Counted from the first letter of the stretch, positions 14,333 to 24,621 are shown. The stretch: 64,000 nucleotides of DNA from IDS-8 sp040902105 (GCA_040902105.1 JBBDXW010000039.1:62001-126000), one strand, 5' to 3'. The notes: a model not told the origin generated them from the sequence alone. Made by a program: numbers and translations.

Positions 14333-16084
14333 CTATCCCGCGCGTTTCAAGGCACTGACAACTTCTTCGTGCTCGCGCAGCAATGCAGGCGGCAGCCGTT
14401 CACCAAAGCCCGCCAGGTACTCGCCGATCGATTTCATTTCTGTTTTCCATTGATCGACATTGACCGAGAGTAACGCCTCCATCGTCTGCCCGTTCACGTC
14501 CAGACCGCGGACGTCGATGCCTTCCGGCTCCGGCAAAAAGCCCACCGGTGTTTCTCTGGCACCGACTCGATTTTCGCAGCGCTCGATGATCCAGCGCAAG
14601 ACACGCAGATTGTCGCCGAATCCCGGCCACAGGAATCGGCCCGCGGCATCCTGGCGGAACCAGTTAACATGGAAAATTTTCGGCAGCTGATCCGACTTGT
14701 CCGCGAACGACAGCCAGTGTGCCCAGTAATCCGCAAAGTTGTATCCACAGAACGGTTTCATTGCCATTGGGTCCCGACGTACGACACCGACCGCGCCGCT
14801 CGCGGCGGCGGTCGTTTCGGACGCAACGCCCGCACCTACGAGCACGCCGTGGCGCCAGCTCTTCGCTTCATAGACGAGGGGCGCCAGTTCTTTGCGGCGT
14901 CCGCCGAATACCAGCGCCGAAATCGGCACGCCATCAGGCGCTTCCGCGAGTTCCGAGTAGCTGGGATTCTTTTTCGCCGATACGGTGAAACGTGAATTCG
15001 GGTGTGCGGCGGGGCCGTTGCCGGCTTCGTATTTGCGTCCCCGCCAGTCCACGGCCGGCTTGCCGACTTTCTTGTCTTCCCACCACGGCTCTTTCTCGGC
15101 CGTCATCGCCACGTTCGTGAATATCGTGTCGCTTCTGATCATGTCGAACGCGTTCTTGTTGGTCTTCGCGTTAGTGCCCGGCACGACGCCGAAATAGCCG
15201 GCTTCCGGATTAATGGCACGGAGCCTGCCCTCATGATCGAGGTGCAACCATGCGATGTCGTCGCCAAGCGTCCAGATTTTCCAGCCGGGGTGAGACTCCG
15301 GCGGGATAAGCATCGCGAGGTTGGTTTTGCCGCAGGCCGACGGAAATGCGCAGGCGATATAATGTGTTTCGCCGTCGGGATTCTCCACGCCGACGATCAG
15401 CATGTGCTCGGCGAGCCATCCCTCCTGGCGAGCCTGCCAGCTGGCAATTCGAAGCGCATGACACTTCTTGCCGAGCAACGCGTTGCCGCCGTATCCCGAG
15501 CCGATGCTTTTGATCGACAGCTCTTCCGGGAAATGCATGATGAAGCGTTTCTCCGGGTCGAGCTCTCCGGTGGAGTGCAATCCCTTGACGAACTGGCCTT
15601 CCTTCTCGATGCGGGCAAGCGCGGTGGCACCCATGCGGGTCATCAGTTTCATGTTGACCACGACATAGGGGCTGTCGGTAATTTCAACGCCGAGCCGCGC
15701 GTAGGGTGAATCGATCGGGCCCATGCAATACGGAATGACATACATCGTCCTGCCCTGCATGGCACCCTCGAACAAGGCATCGATCTTGCGATGCGCCTCC
15801 TCCGGATCGAGCCAGTTGTTGTTCGAGCCGGCATCCGCCTTGTTCTTCGTGCAGACGAACGTCAGGTGCTCGACGCGCGCGACATCGGACGGATCGGAGC
15901 GGTGCAGGTAGCAATGCGGGTAGTGTTCCTGATCGAGCTCCAGCAGATCGCCGCTGCGGTTCATCTGGTTGATCAGCCGTTTGAACTCTGCTTCGCTGCC
16001 ATTGCACCAGTGGATATCCTCCGGTTGCGTCAGCCTGGCAACGGAATCCACCCAATCCTGAAGGGCCGATAGCCTGGTTGTCAT
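14333..16084 (-). CDS. pckG: Phosphoenolpyruvate carboxykinase (GTP)
   Basis: Gluconeogenic enzyme converting oxaloacetate and GTP to PEP. The 583-residue protein has the GTP-PEPCK P-loop FPSACGKTNLAM, with the catalytic Ser/Cys loop within it, the substrate-binding segment MYVIPYCMGP and a C-terminal lid. The ATG at 16084 is chosen because the N-terminus MTTRLSALQDWV fits the family. An in-frame start at 16204 would add 40 arginine-rich residues that do not fit. Divergent from the helicase gene. Confidence 0.95.
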   Translation of the reverse strand: MTTRLSALQDWVDSVARLTQPEDIHWCNGSEAEFKRLINQMNRSGDLLELDQEHYPHCYLHRSDPSDVARVEHLTFVCTKNKADAGSNNNWLDPEEAHRKIDALFEGAMQGRTMYVIPYCMGPIDSPYARLGVEITDSPYVVVNMKLMTRMGATALARIEKEGQFVKGLHSTGELDPEKRFIMHFPEELSIKSIGSGYGGNALLGKKCHALRIASWQARQEGWLAEHMLIVGVENPDGETHYIACAFPSACGKTNLAMLIPPESHPGWKIWTLGDDIAWLHLDHEGRLRAINPEAGYFGVVPGTNAKTNKNAFDMIRSDTIFTNVAMTAEKEPWWEDKKVGKPAVDWRGRKYEAGNGPAAHPNSRFTVSAKKNPSYSELAEAPDGVPISALVFGGRRKELAPLVYEAKSWRHGVLVGAGVASETTAAASGAVGVVRRDPMAMKPFCGYNFADYWAHWLSFADKSDQLPKIFHVNWFRQDAAGRFLWPGFGDNLRVLRWIIERCENRVGARETPVGFLPEPEGIDVRGLDVNGQTMEALLSVNVDQWKTEMKSIGEYLAGFGERLPPALLREHEEVVSALKRAG

Positions 16085-16404
16085 ATCGCGTACTCTGAAA
16101 AGACAGTTCGGAATCCGGGCGAGCTCCGGCGCCCGGCGCAGTGGCCGTCGCAGGCGCCCGGACCTCATTTTGTCCTTATTATAGGATGCGGGCGCGCCAA
16201 TCACGACGAGCAGGGGAGGGAATTATACAGGCCGAGGCGAGTTCTGCATCCGGCACTGCACCCGGCGACGCCGTACGGTCTCCGGGACTTTGCGCAGCAA
16301 TGGCTGACCGGGGCATGCGGCCGGCGTAATCCACCGAAAAGTTGAGGAAAAACGGCCTAACGCCGATCTTACATTTCGGCCCGCCCCTGTATATTGTGCG
16401 GGTC

Positions 16405-18348
16405 GTGCAAAGTCTCAGCGATTTTTTCGGAAGTTCGAGTCCGCTCAAGGTTTACCTGCCGGGGTTTCAACCGCGTCCGGGACAGGGCCTCATGGCCGAA
16501 GCAGTGGCCGAAACGCTCGCACACCACGGCAAACTCGTCATTGAAGCGGGAACCGGTACCGGCAAAACATTCGCCTACCTGATACCGGCTCTCCTGAGCG
16601 GCCGCAAAACGATCATTTCGACCGGCACGAAAGCCCTGCAGGATCAGCTCTATCACCGCGACCTGCCGCTGGTGGGTAAGGCGCTTGGGCGTCCGGTCAC
16701 AACGGCATTGCTCAAGGGCCGCGCGAATTACCTTTGCCTGCATCGCTCCGAGACGGTGGCGCCCAACGCGGCAGGTCCCCTGCTCGCGGGCGACCTCGAC
16801 GCAGTACGCCAATGGCGGTATGCGACGACCAGCGGCGACCGCGCCGAGCTTACGGACGTCTCTCCGGATTCGCAGGTCTGGCCGCTCGTGACCTCAACGG
16901 CCGACAACTGTCTCGGCAAGGACTGCGCTTTTTACCGGGAGTGCCACGTCGTCAAAGCGCGCCGCGCCGCCCAGGAAGCGGATCTCGTCGTCGTGAACCA
17001 TCACCTGCTGCTCGCAGACCTTGCATTGAAGGAAGAGGGATTCATCGAATTCCTGCCTGGAGCGGATGCGATCATTCTGGACGAAGCGCATCAGATTCCC
17101 GATCTCGCCGCGCAGTTTTTCGGCGTCAGTCTGGGCAGCCGGGAACTCGAACGGCTCATCGACGAGTTGCGCGCTGCGACGCTGGCGGTGACGCAGGCGG
17201 AACTCAACAAACGGCTCGATAAGGCGCTTACGGCCTTGCGTCAGCTGCGCGCGGAAGCGCCGCGGGGGGAAAGCCGCTATGAACTCGCCACGGTGATCGA
17301 ACGGTTGGAAAAGCCGCTGTCCAGGCTCTGCGCTGCCTTGCAGGCACTGGAGGATGCGACTGCCGCCTTGACCGATACTTCGGCAGAGATCGACAAGCTG
17401 CACGAACGACTGATCGACGCACGCGAACGCCTCATCCATCTTGCCGGCGACGATGCCTGGGACGGTCTTCGCTGGCTCGAGGTAAATCCGAAGAGTATCC
17501 GGCTCTACCTGACGCCGCTCGATGTGTCGGGTACGCTCCGCTCTTTGATAAACGCCGCTCACCAGGCATGGGTGTTTACCTCGGCGACGCTTGCGATCGG
17601 CGAAGACTTCAGTCATTTCGCCAATCGCGTGGGACTCGGGGACGCAAGGTCACTGACTTTCCCAAGCCCGTACGCACTGGAGCAGCGCGGACTCATTTAC
17701 CTGCCGCCGGATATGCCGCCGCCGTCGGACGATGAGCACACCTCCGGCATGCTCAGGAGCATCGTGCCACTGCTCGCAATGACGCCGGGAGGCATGTTCT
17801 GTCTGTTTACCAGCCATCGCGCCCTCAAGGCGGCGCACAAATGGTTCCGCGCGCATCGCACCAGGCTGAAGGGCCGGCCGCTCCTGGTGCAGGGAGAGGC
17901 GCCCCGCGACGATTTGTTACGGCGTTTCAGGCAGCACGGCAACGCGGTTTTGCTCGGCACCGGGAGTTTCTGGGAGGGCGTGGACGTGCGCGGGACTGCT
18001 TTGACCATCGTGGCTATCGACAAGCTTCCGTTCGCCTCGCCCGCGGACCCGCTGATGATGGCGCGACTCGAATTCATCCGGCGCCAGGGCGGCAATGGCT
18101 TTACCGAACACCAGTTGCCGCAGGCAGCCCTGGCCCTGAAACAGGGCGCCGGACGATTGCTGCGTGACCACAGCGATTTCGGTGTCATCGTGCTATGCGA
18201 TCCGCGCATAAAGTCGAAAAGCTACGGCAGCGTCTTTCTGCAAAGTCTCGAACCGATGACCAGCACCGATTCTCTCGACGTAGTCAGGCAATTCCTCATG
18301 TCTCATGCGGCGTCGAACGCGGACAATGTAGCGCGGCAAGCCGTGTGA
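16405..18348 (+). CDS. yoaA: DinG-family ATP-dependent DNA helicase (YoaA-like)
   Basis: Fe-S superfamily 2 helicase of about 647 residues involved in DNA damage tolerance. Walker A is EAGTGTGKT and the Walker B DEAH box is IILDEAHQIPD. Four cysteines between them (in YLCLHR, NCLGKDC and REC) match the XPD/DinG iron-sulphur cluster. Helicase motif VI lies near QAALALKQGAGRLLR. The start is uncertain: GTG at 16405, GTG at 16396 and TTG at 16342 are all in frame. TATATT at 16390-16395 looks like a -10 box, which favours 16405. The stop overlaps the tsaB start. Confidence 0.88.
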   Translation: MQSLSDFFGSSSPLKVYLPGFQPRPGQGLMAEAVAETLAHHGKLVIEAGTGTGKTFAYLIPALLSGRKTIISTGTKALQDQLYHRDLPLVGKALGRPVTTALLKGRANYLCLHRSETVAPNAAGPLLAGDLDAVRQWRYATTSGDRAELTDVSPDSQVWPLVTSTADNCLGKDCAFYRECHVVKARRAAQEADLVVVNHHLLLADLALKEEGFIEFLPGADAIILDEAHQIPDLAAQFFGVSLGSRELERLIDELRAATLAVTQAELNKRLDKALTALRQLRAEAPRGESRYELATVIERLEKPLSRLCAALQALEDATAALTDTSAEIDKLHERLIDARERLIHLAGDDAWDGLRWLEVNPKSIRLYLTPLDVSGTLRSLINAAHQAWVFTSATLAIGEDFSHFANRVGLGDARSLTFPSPYALEQRGLIYLPPDMPPPSDDEHTSGMLRSIVPLLAMTPGGMFCLFTSHRALKAAHKWFRAHRTRLKGRPLLVQGEAPRDDLLRRFRQHGNAVLLGTGSFWEGVDVRGTALTIVAIDKLPFASPADPLMMARLEFIRRQGGNGFTEHQLPQAALALKQGAGRLLRDHSDFGVIVLCDPRIKSKSYGSVFLQSLEPMTSTDSLDVVRQFLMSHAASNADNVARQAV

Positions 18349-19043
18349 ACCTGCTTGCCCTCGAGACGTCGACGATCGCCTGTTCCGTCGCGCTTCTTTA
18401 TGACGGACGCGTATTCGAGCGCCACGTGGTCAAGCCGAAAGAACACACGCGGCTGCTGATCCCGATGATCCGGGCAGTGCTGGCAGACGGTGGCGCCGGG
18501 CTTTCCGATCTCGATGCCATAATTCCCGGTAACGGGCCGGGTTCGTTCATCGGCATGCGCATCGCGGCGTCGGTCGCACAGGGGCTCGCATACGGCGCGA
18601 ATCTCAAGCTGGTGCCGGTGTCTTCGCTGGCGGCGGTCGCCGCGGAAACGTTTCATCGAACGGCGGCTGACAACGTCATCGTTGCGCAGGATGCGCACAT
18701 GAATGAGGTCTACGTGGCACGCTTTGAGAAAGGCAAGCAGGGACTTCCGGTCGCGGACGGGGACGCGGTGTTGCAACCGGTTGCTCGAATCGAAGGGCTC
18801 GAAGGTGGTGGCGCGCCGCGCTGGCATGCGGCAGGTGCAGGCTGGCAGCGCTACCCGGAATTGTTGCAGCTCAATGCCGACCGGCTTGCAGGCACTGTCG
18901 ATGTGCTGTTCCCGCAGGCGCGTTTCCTGCTCGCTGCGGGGGAGGCGGCATGGCAGGCCGGCGCGGCGACCGACCCCGGTGGGCTCGTACCGGACTACGT
19001 GCGCTCCCGGGTTGCGTCGATGCCCGGCGCACGGCGGCCATAA
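18345..19043 (+). CDS. tsaB: tRNA threonylcarbamoyladenosine protein TsaB
   Basis: Partner of TsaD/TsaE in making the t6A37 modification of ANN-decoding tRNAs. The 232-residue ASKHA-fold protein begins LLALETSTIACSVAL, has HTRLLIPMI and GNGPGSFIGMRIA in the family positions, and has no metal site, as expected for TsaB. The GTG at 18345 overlaps the helicase stop (GTGTGA), and the helicase-tsaB order is conserved in many gammaproteobacteria. Confidence 0.92.
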   Translation: MNLLALETSTIACSVALLYDGRVFERHVVKPKEHTRLLIPMIRAVLADGGAGLSDLDAIIPGNGPGSFIGMRIAASVAQGLAYGANLKLVPVSSLAAVAAETFHRTAADNVIVAQDAHMNEVYVARFEKGKQGLPVADGDAVLQPVARIEGLEGGGAPRWHAAGAGWQRYPELLQLNADRLAGTVDVLFPQARFLLAAGEAAWQAGAATDPGGLVPDYVRSRVASMPGARRP

Positions 19044-19071
19044 CGCCGCGGCGCGAGCAGGTGCGTCCGTG

Positions 19072-20160
19072 ATGTCTATTCGGCTTCGTCCGCTTGCAGC
19101 CTGCATCGTCTGTCTGGCCGCGCCGGTCCAGGCGCTTTGCGCCGAGCCGGCGAACGGCTGGTGGGCAGAGCGTATCTCCATGAGCGGGGACCTGCGGCTG
19201 CGTTATGAGTCCATTCGGTGGAATCCCGGCACGGACGTCGAACGGGAACGCTACCGCGGACGACTCGGGGTTACGCTGGCTGCAAGCGACGCTCTCGAAA
19301 TCGGCGTCCGGCTGGCGACCGGAGAGGGTAGTCCGGTGTCGACGAACCTGGATTTCGGCGAGAGCTTTACGTTCGATGACATTCGGATCGACCGCGCGTA
19401 CGTCGCCTGGTCGGCGAATGAATCCCTGGAGCTGGTCGGTGGCAAGATGAAGAATCCGCTGTTCCGTTCCGGCGAGAACACCTTGATGTGGGACAACGAT
19501 CTGAACCCGGAGGGCATCGCGGCCAAGGTCGAGTCGGGTGTTTTCTTCGGTACGGCCGGCGGTTTTATCCTCGATGACCGGAACGATGGCGTCGAATCGT
19601 GGCTTTACGCAGCGCAGGCCGGGGCTCGGTTCGGTCAACCGGACTCGTCAATACTTACCGCCGGCATTGGCTGGTTCGACTACAGCGATATCCAAGGCAA
19701 CTCATCGCTGTTCGGCGACGACGCGCAGGGTAACAGCGTCGATGCGGCAGGCAACTACCTGCACGACTATGACGTGATGCAAGTCTTTGCGCAGTACGAG
19801 TCGGCTGTCGCCGGCCGGCCCGTTACGTTTTTCGCGGACTGGGCCCGGAACTCCCGCGTCGCGATTGCAAATACGGCCTGGTCAGTCGGGGTCAATTTCG
19901 GAAAGGCAGAGGAGGCAGGAACGATGGAATTCTCCTGGTCGTGGCGGGATACCGAAGCCGACGCACTGATGGGCATTTTCACGGACTCGGATATTGCGGA
20001 TGGCCATACCGATTCGCGGGGACACCTGCTGCAGGCACTTTATAAAGTGAACGAACATGCAGGCATCGCTGCGACCCTGATCTTTTCGGAATACGGTCAG
20101 TTCACGGACGCATCGACGGATTTCGATCGTCTGATGCTTGATATCGAATTCAGTTTTTAA
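19072..20160 (+). CDS. Putative outer-membrane porin
   Basis: Secreted protein of 362 residues with a signal peptide ending at VQALCA, followed by alternating beta-strand segments and a terminal Phe (LDIEFSF), the outer-membrane insertion signature. The pattern (SGDLRLRYES near the mature N-terminus, acidic turns) resembles the 'putative porin' family. The ATG at 19072 is preceded by a possible GTG at 19069. It lies 28 bases after tsaB. Substrate unknown. Confidence 0.75.
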   Translation: MSIRLRPLAACIVCLAAPVQALCAEPANGWWAERISMSGDLRLRYESIRWNPGTDVERERYRGRLGVTLAASDALEIGVRLATGEGSPVSTNLDFGESFTFDDIRIDRAYVAWSANESLELVGGKMKNPLFRSGENTLMWDNDLNPEGIAAKVESGVFFGTAGGFILDDRNDGVESWLYAAQAGARFGQPDSSILTAGIGWFDYSDIQGNSSLFGDDAQGNSVDAAGNYLHDYDVMQVFAQYESAVAGRPVTFFADWARNSRVAIANTAWSVGVNFGKAEEAGTMEFSWSWRDTEADALMGIFTDSDIADGHTDSRGHLLQALYKVNEHAGIAATLIFSEYGQFTDASTDFDRLMLDIEFSF

Positions 20161-20171
20161 GGTACCCTCGT

Positions 20172-20663
20172 ATGAACATTACCCGCGTGCGCACCATGAA
20201 CCTGGCGGGATTCGCGGCATGCGCCGGCATGATGGCGTACGCCCTGTATGCAGAGCACAGGTTGTTGCTTGCGCCGTGTCCGCTGTGCGTCTTTCAACGC
20301 GTTGCGGTCATTGCACTGGGAATCGTCTTCCTGCTCGCCGCGCTGCAGCAGCCGCGGCGCCCCGGCCGAGTCGTCTATGCCGGCCTGATCGGCCTGGCAG
20401 CCGCCGCCGGCGCCGCAATCGCGGGCCGCCACGTGTGGCTGCAAAGCCTGCCGGCCGACCAGGTGCCGGCTTGCGGTCCCGGCCTCAACTACATCATCGA
20501 CAGTTTTCCCTTGAGCGAGGCGCTCCGGCTGGTTTTTACCGGCTCCGGGGAGTGTGCCGCGGCGGACTGGCATTTTCTCGCCCTGTCGATGCCGGCATGG
20601 GTTCTTGTTTCCGTGACGGTCCTCGGGGCGCTGGGGGTCTGGAACAATTTGCGCAGGGCATAG
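20172..20663 (+). CDS. dsbB: Disulfide bond formation protein B
   Basis: Inner-membrane quinone reductase that reoxidises periplasmic DsbA. The 163-residue protein has four hydrophobic helices, the first periplasmic loop cysteine pair CPLC near residue 36 and the second-loop cysteines (PACGPG and SGECAA). Arg after the first pair (FQR) fits the quinone site. Convergent with dapE, 17 bases apart. Confidence 0.93.
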   Translation: MNITRVRTMNLAGFAACAGMMAYALYAEHRLLLAPCPLCVFQRVAVIALGIVFLLAALQQPRRPGRVVYAGLIGLAAAAGAAIAGRHVWLQSLPADQVPACGPGLNYIIDSFPLSEALRLVFTGSGECAAADWHFLALSMPAWVLVSVTVLGALGVWNNLRRA

Positions 20664-20680
20664 GACACGGGCATGAGCGG

Positions 20681-21853
20681 TCAGCCATCGAGCAGTAACA
20701 GCTCCATGATCCGCCGATACATTGTGGCGAGTCTGCTGACATCCGCGGGCAGCACGTGTTCGTCGATTTTGTGAATGGATGCATTGACCGGACCGAGCTC
20801 GACCACCTCCGCCCCGGCGGGGGAAAAAAACCGGCCGTCCGACGTGCCGCCTCCGGTCGAGAGTTCCGGACGCTTGCCCGTGTGCTGGTACACGGCCTGA
20901 ACAACCGCGTCCGTAAGCCGGCCCGGTGCGGTCAGGAACGGCTCGCCCGACAGGCGCCAGCACAGTTCGTAGTCGATGTCGTGAGCGTCGAAAATCTGTG
21001 CCACTTTTTTCTGCAGGTTTTCATGATCCCATTCCGTCGAGTAACGAAGATTGAATCGGGCCTTGAGATCACCGGGCGTGACGTTGGTTGCCTCGGCGCC
21101 GCTCTGTAAATTCACGACCTGGAAACTGCTCGGTGGGAAATGCTCGTTGCCCTCGTCCCAGACGGTGCGATGCAGTTCGGCCAGTACCGGCGCAAAGCGT
21201 CGAATCGGGTTGTCCACGAGTTCCGGGTACGCGACGTGTCCCTGAACGCCGCGCACCGTCAGGATACCGCTGAGCGAGCCGCGCCTGCCGATGCGAACGG
21301 TGTCCCCGAGGGCCGACTGACTGGACGGTTCGCCGAGAATGCACCAGTCGATGCGCTCGTTGCGTTCCGTCAGTGTGTCAACGACCTTTTGCGTGCCGTC
21401 CCGGGCACGGCCTTCTTCGTCGCTCGTCAAGAGAATTGCAATGCTGCCCCGGTGGTCCGGGTGTGCCGATACGAAGTCCGCGGCGGCCACGATCATTGCG
21501 GCGAGGCCGCTCTTCATATCCGCCGCGCCGCGCCCATAAAGCAGTCCATCGCGCAACGTCGCCTCGAAAGGGTCCGACTGCCAGGCATCAAACGGGCCGG
21601 CGGGCACAACGTCGGTGTGACCGGCGAAGCACAACAACGGTGCTTGAATACCCCGCCGCGCCCAGAGGTTGCTGACGTCGCCGAATGGCATAGCTTCGCA
21701 GTTGAAGCCTGCCGCACCGAGGTACTCGGCAATCAGGTTCTGGCAACCGGCGTCGTCCGGGGTAATCGACCGTCGGCCGATGAGATCGCACAACAAGGCA
21801 ATGGCCCGATCGGAATCCGCGAGCCTCTCGAGGTCGGTTCTTTTTAATGACAT
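20681..21853 (-). CDS. dapE: Succinyl-diaminopimelate desuccinylase
   Basis: Zn-dependent M20-family enzyme of lysine and peptidoglycan precursor synthesis, hydrolysing N-succinyl-LL-diaminopimelate. The 390-residue protein shows metal ligands in CFAGHTDVVP, GRGAADMKSG and the catalytic TSDEEG, and the STGGGTSDGRF segment near the C-terminus. dapE normally follows dapD and the arsC-like gene. Here about 4 kb containing a sigma factor, a kinase and small genes lies between them. Confidence 0.95.
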   Translation of the reverse strand: MSLKRTDLERLADSDRAIALLCDLIGRRSITPDDAGCQNLIAEYLGAAGFNCEAMPFGDVSNLWARRGIQAPLLCFAGHTDVVPAGPFDAWQSDPFEATLRDGLLYGRGAADMKSGLAAMIVAAADFVSAHPDHRGSIAILLTSDEEGRARDGTQKVVDTLTERNERIDWCILGEPSSQSALGDTVRIGRRGSLSGILTVRGVQGHVAYPELVDNPIRRFAPVLAELHRTVWDEGNEHFPPSSFQVVNLQSGAEATNVTPGDLKARFNLRYSTEWDHENLQKKVAQIFDAHDIDYELCWRLSGEPFLTAPGRLTDAVVQAVYQHTGKRPELSTGGGTSDGRFFSPAGAEVVELGPVNASIHKIDEHVLPADVSRLATMYRRIMELLLLDG

Positions 21854-21883
21854 AGATTCTGGAAAGTACTTTTAACTTATTAA

Positions 21884-22414
21884 TTAGTCAGGTGATAAAC
21901 CGCTCGAAACCTGCAGGATCCGGCGCCGGTAGCGGTCGGCTTCCTGCGGCTTGTCCCAGTCTTCGTAGAGACTCGCGGTCCATTCCAGCGCGCGCCGCGT
22001 GCGTCGATCGTGGGCCCCCGTCGCCTGGCCCAGATGCGGGAAGTTGTCGAGCAGCAATCGCTCGGCTTCGTCGTAACGGCCGAGGCGGGCCACCGTGTGG
22101 CCGTACACGATATTGGTCGCGGCGACGAGCGGATTTGTCGCCGGATAATCCTGCGCGCGGATCTCGATAGCGCGGAGCAGAATCGGCTCGGCATCCTGCG
22201 GCAGGCCCTTCTCGGTGAGGACAGCGCCCAGTTCGGTGAGTGTCGATGCAACGTACTGGTGATCGGGCCCGACGGAGGCCTCATAAAGTTGCAGGGCGTC
22301 GCGCAACAGCGACTCAGCCTCATCCAGACGGCCTTTGTCCTGCAGCAACATCGCGAGACTCGTCATATCGTAGGCGACGAACGGATGCTCCGGGCCCCGG
22401 GCCCTGGTGTGCAC
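21884..22414 (-). pseudogene. C-terminal TPR part of the frameshifted Ser/Thr kinase
   Basis: In-frame TPR-like coding of 176 residues (DKGRLDEAESLLRDAL, TEKGLPQDAEPILLRAI) that continues the repeat pattern of the kinase gene but in another frame. Adding one base near 22455-22460 joins the two into one frame of 912 residues. It has no start of its own that makes sense (only a GTG at 22414 inside the repeats). Either a real mutation or a sequencing or assembly error. Confidence 0.75.
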
Positions 22415-24621
22415 GGCAAGAGCATCGCGAAACGCCGTCTCAGCAGGATCGAGTTGCCCTTGTTGTGCAACAACGTGCCGAGCCGGACCAACGAACCCCC
22501 GAGCAGGCTGTGTTCTTCCCCGAGTACCTTGCGCGTTGCGGCAATGGATTCGTAAAGCATCGCCTCCGCAGCATCGATGTCTCCTTTCGTCTGCAGTACG
22601 ACTGCCAGGTTTTGCAGGTAGTAGGCCATGAACGGGTGATCTTCTCCGAGATGGGTCTTTACCAGCGCAATGGCCTCTCGCTCGAGCGTTTCCGCTCCAT
22701 CGAGGTCATTCTTGTCGTGCAGGATTCTGGCCAGGGCATTCTTGGCTTCCGCCAGATCGGCCGCGTAACGGTCGCCTCCTTGGGCATATATTGCGATGCT
22801 GCTGCCGGCGAATCGCTCGGCCTCGTCCAGTTCGCCGGTCGCCTGATGCAGTGCGGCAAGATTGTAGAGGTTGGCGGCCGCCTCCGTACTCGATTCGCCA
22901 TACTCCCGGCGGTTCTGTGCCAGCGCTTCCTCGAGCAATTGCCTGGCGCGCTCGAAGTCTGCGGTTCGAATCAGCGAAACGGCCAGCTCGTTCTTGCCGG
23001 CGGCAACGTCCGGGTGCTGCTCGCCGAGAGCCTGCCGTCGAATTCTCAGGGATTCCTCGAGCATGGCGATGGATGGCTCGTACTCGCCCAGGTTGAAGTA
23101 AACCCGGCCGATCGTCCCCATCAAGGTTGCCTGGATTACGGGGCGGTCCCCCAGCTGGTCGCTTATCCTGTCGGCGCCCTTCGCCAGAATTTCCTTGGCC
23201 GTAATGTCCAGGCCGCGGGCGTTGCCGGGATCCGGCGCCATGAAGATTTCTTCGAGGAATGTGGACACTTCCTTCGCCGTATCCCGCTCCTGCACGATTC
23301 GTTTGTTCTGGACCACCATAGCCACACCGAATGCGGCGAGCAACGCAACCAGCATGGACGACATTGCGACACCGGCGACGTGACGTCGCACGAATTTACC
23401 ACTGCGGTAATGCCAGCTGTCCGGGCGCGCAAGAACGGGCAGCGAAGCCAGGTGCATGCGAATGTCTTCCGAGAATTCGTTCACCGACCGGTAGCGCCGG
23501 GCCGGCTCTTTGCGCAATGCGACCTGTACGATGTTGTCCAGGTCGCCCTTCAGGCGGCGCACGAGCTTCTCGAGGGTGGTGCTGCGATATCGGCTGATGA
23601 GTTCAGGCGTCATGGGCGCATCGCCGCTCGCCTGCGAATCGGACGTGTCGGTCCGGCGCGTGACCACGGCGCTGGCGCGCTCGGGAATCTGCTCGCAAAT
23701 AGCCAGCGCCATTTCGCGGGGATTGCTGCCGACCTGGCAAGGGCGATGCCCGGTGAGCAGGCGGTACAGCAGGATACCGAGCGCGTAGGTATCGGTCGCG
23801 GTCGTAATGCGCCCGTTCAGAACCTGTTCGGGGGCTGCGTTCTCCGGCGTCAACATAACCGCCCCGTCGCGGGTCAGGCCATCAGTGGCTGCGCCGCCGG
23901 CGTCGAGCAATTTGGCGATGCCGAAGTCGAGCAGCTTCGGCGTGCCGTCTTCGGTCACGAGGATGTTTGTTGGCTTTATGTCCCGGTGCACCACCAGATT
24001 CTGGTGCGCGTAATGCACGGCGGAACAGATTGTACGAAACAGCGCCAGGCGCTCGTGGATACTGAGACGGCGGCCGTCGCAGTAATCGTCGATCGGCAGG
24101 CCGTCGATATACTCCATAACAAGGTAAGGCGTGCCGTCCGTGGTTGTGCCACCGTCGAACAGACGCGCAATATTGGGATGATCCAGGTTCGCCAGGATCT
24201 GTCGCTCGCTGACCAGGCGCTGTTCGATCTCCGGGTCGATCAGGCGCTGCCGCACAAGCTTGATGGCAACCTGTTGCCGGAATTGTTCGTCTGCTCTTTC
24301 TGCAAGGTAGACGACGCCCATGCCGCCGCTGCCGATGGCCCGAACGACGCGATACGGGCCAATTCTTTCGCCGATAACGTCACTGTTGGAGCGCAAGTCC
24401 GGCACCGCGAGTTCCAGCAGCCCGCGTATCGAATCCTCGATAATGGTGTTCTTTGCAATGTCCGATCTGGCCAGCGATTCGATGTATTCGCGCAACTCAA
24501 GGTCGTTGCCGCAGGCGCTCGCGAGGTACGCTGCCCGCCCGGTCGGAGACATCTCAGCGACCTCATCGAACAGGTGCTCGACGCGCGCCCAGCGTTCCCG
24601 GTTGAGCTCAGGCGAGTTCAT
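22363..24621 (-). CDS. Membrane Ser/Thr protein kinase with TPR domain (frameshifted)
   Basis: PknB-type kinase. The cytoplasmic kinase domain (about 90-385) has glycine loop GSGGMGVVYLAE, K121 in VAIKLV, HRDIKPTNIL (212-221), DFG at 232-234 and APEQ. One membrane helix spans about 414-437, then a TPR region. After about 22460 the frame turns into unrelated residues (ILLRRRF...), while the repeats continue in the frame at 21884-22414, so one base appears to be missing. The kinase domain itself is intact. ATG at 24621 overlaps the end of the sigma-factor gene by 14 bases, implying they work together. Confidence 0.85.
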   Translation of the reverse strand: MNSPELNRERWARVEHLFDEVAEMSPTGRAAYLASACGNDLELREYIESLARSDIAKNTIIEDSIRGLLELAVPDLRSNSDVIGERIGPYRVVRAIGSGGMGVVYLAERADEQFRQQVAIKLVRQRLIDPEIEQRLVSERQILANLDHPNIARLFDGGTTTDGTPYLVMEYIDGLPIDDYCDGRRLSIHERLALFRTICSAVHYAHQNLVVHRDIKPTNILVTEDGTPKLLDFGIAKLLDAGGAATDGLTRDGAVMLTPENAAPEQVLNGRITTATDTYALGILLYRLLTGHRPCQVGSNPREMALAICEQIPERASAVVTRRTDTSDSQASGDAPMTPELISRYRSTTLEKLVRRLKGDLDNIVQVALRKEPARRYRSVNEFSEDIRMHLASLPVLARPDSWHYRSGKFVRRHVAGVAMSSMLVALLAAFGVAMVVQNKRIVQERDTAKEVSTFLEEIFMAPDPGNARGLDITAKEILAKGADRISDQLGDRPVIQATLMGTIGRVYFNLGEYEPSIAMLEESLRIRRQALGEQHPDVAAGKNELAVSLIRTADFERARQLLEEALAQNRREYGESSTEAAANLYNLAALHQATGELDEAERFAGSSIAIYAQGGDRYAADLAEAKNALARILHDKNDLDGAETLEREAIALVKTHLGEDHPFMAYYLQNLAVVLQTKGDIDAAEAMLYESIAATRKVLGEEHSLLGGSLVRLGTLLHNKGNSILLRRRFAMLLPCTPGPGARSIRSSPTI

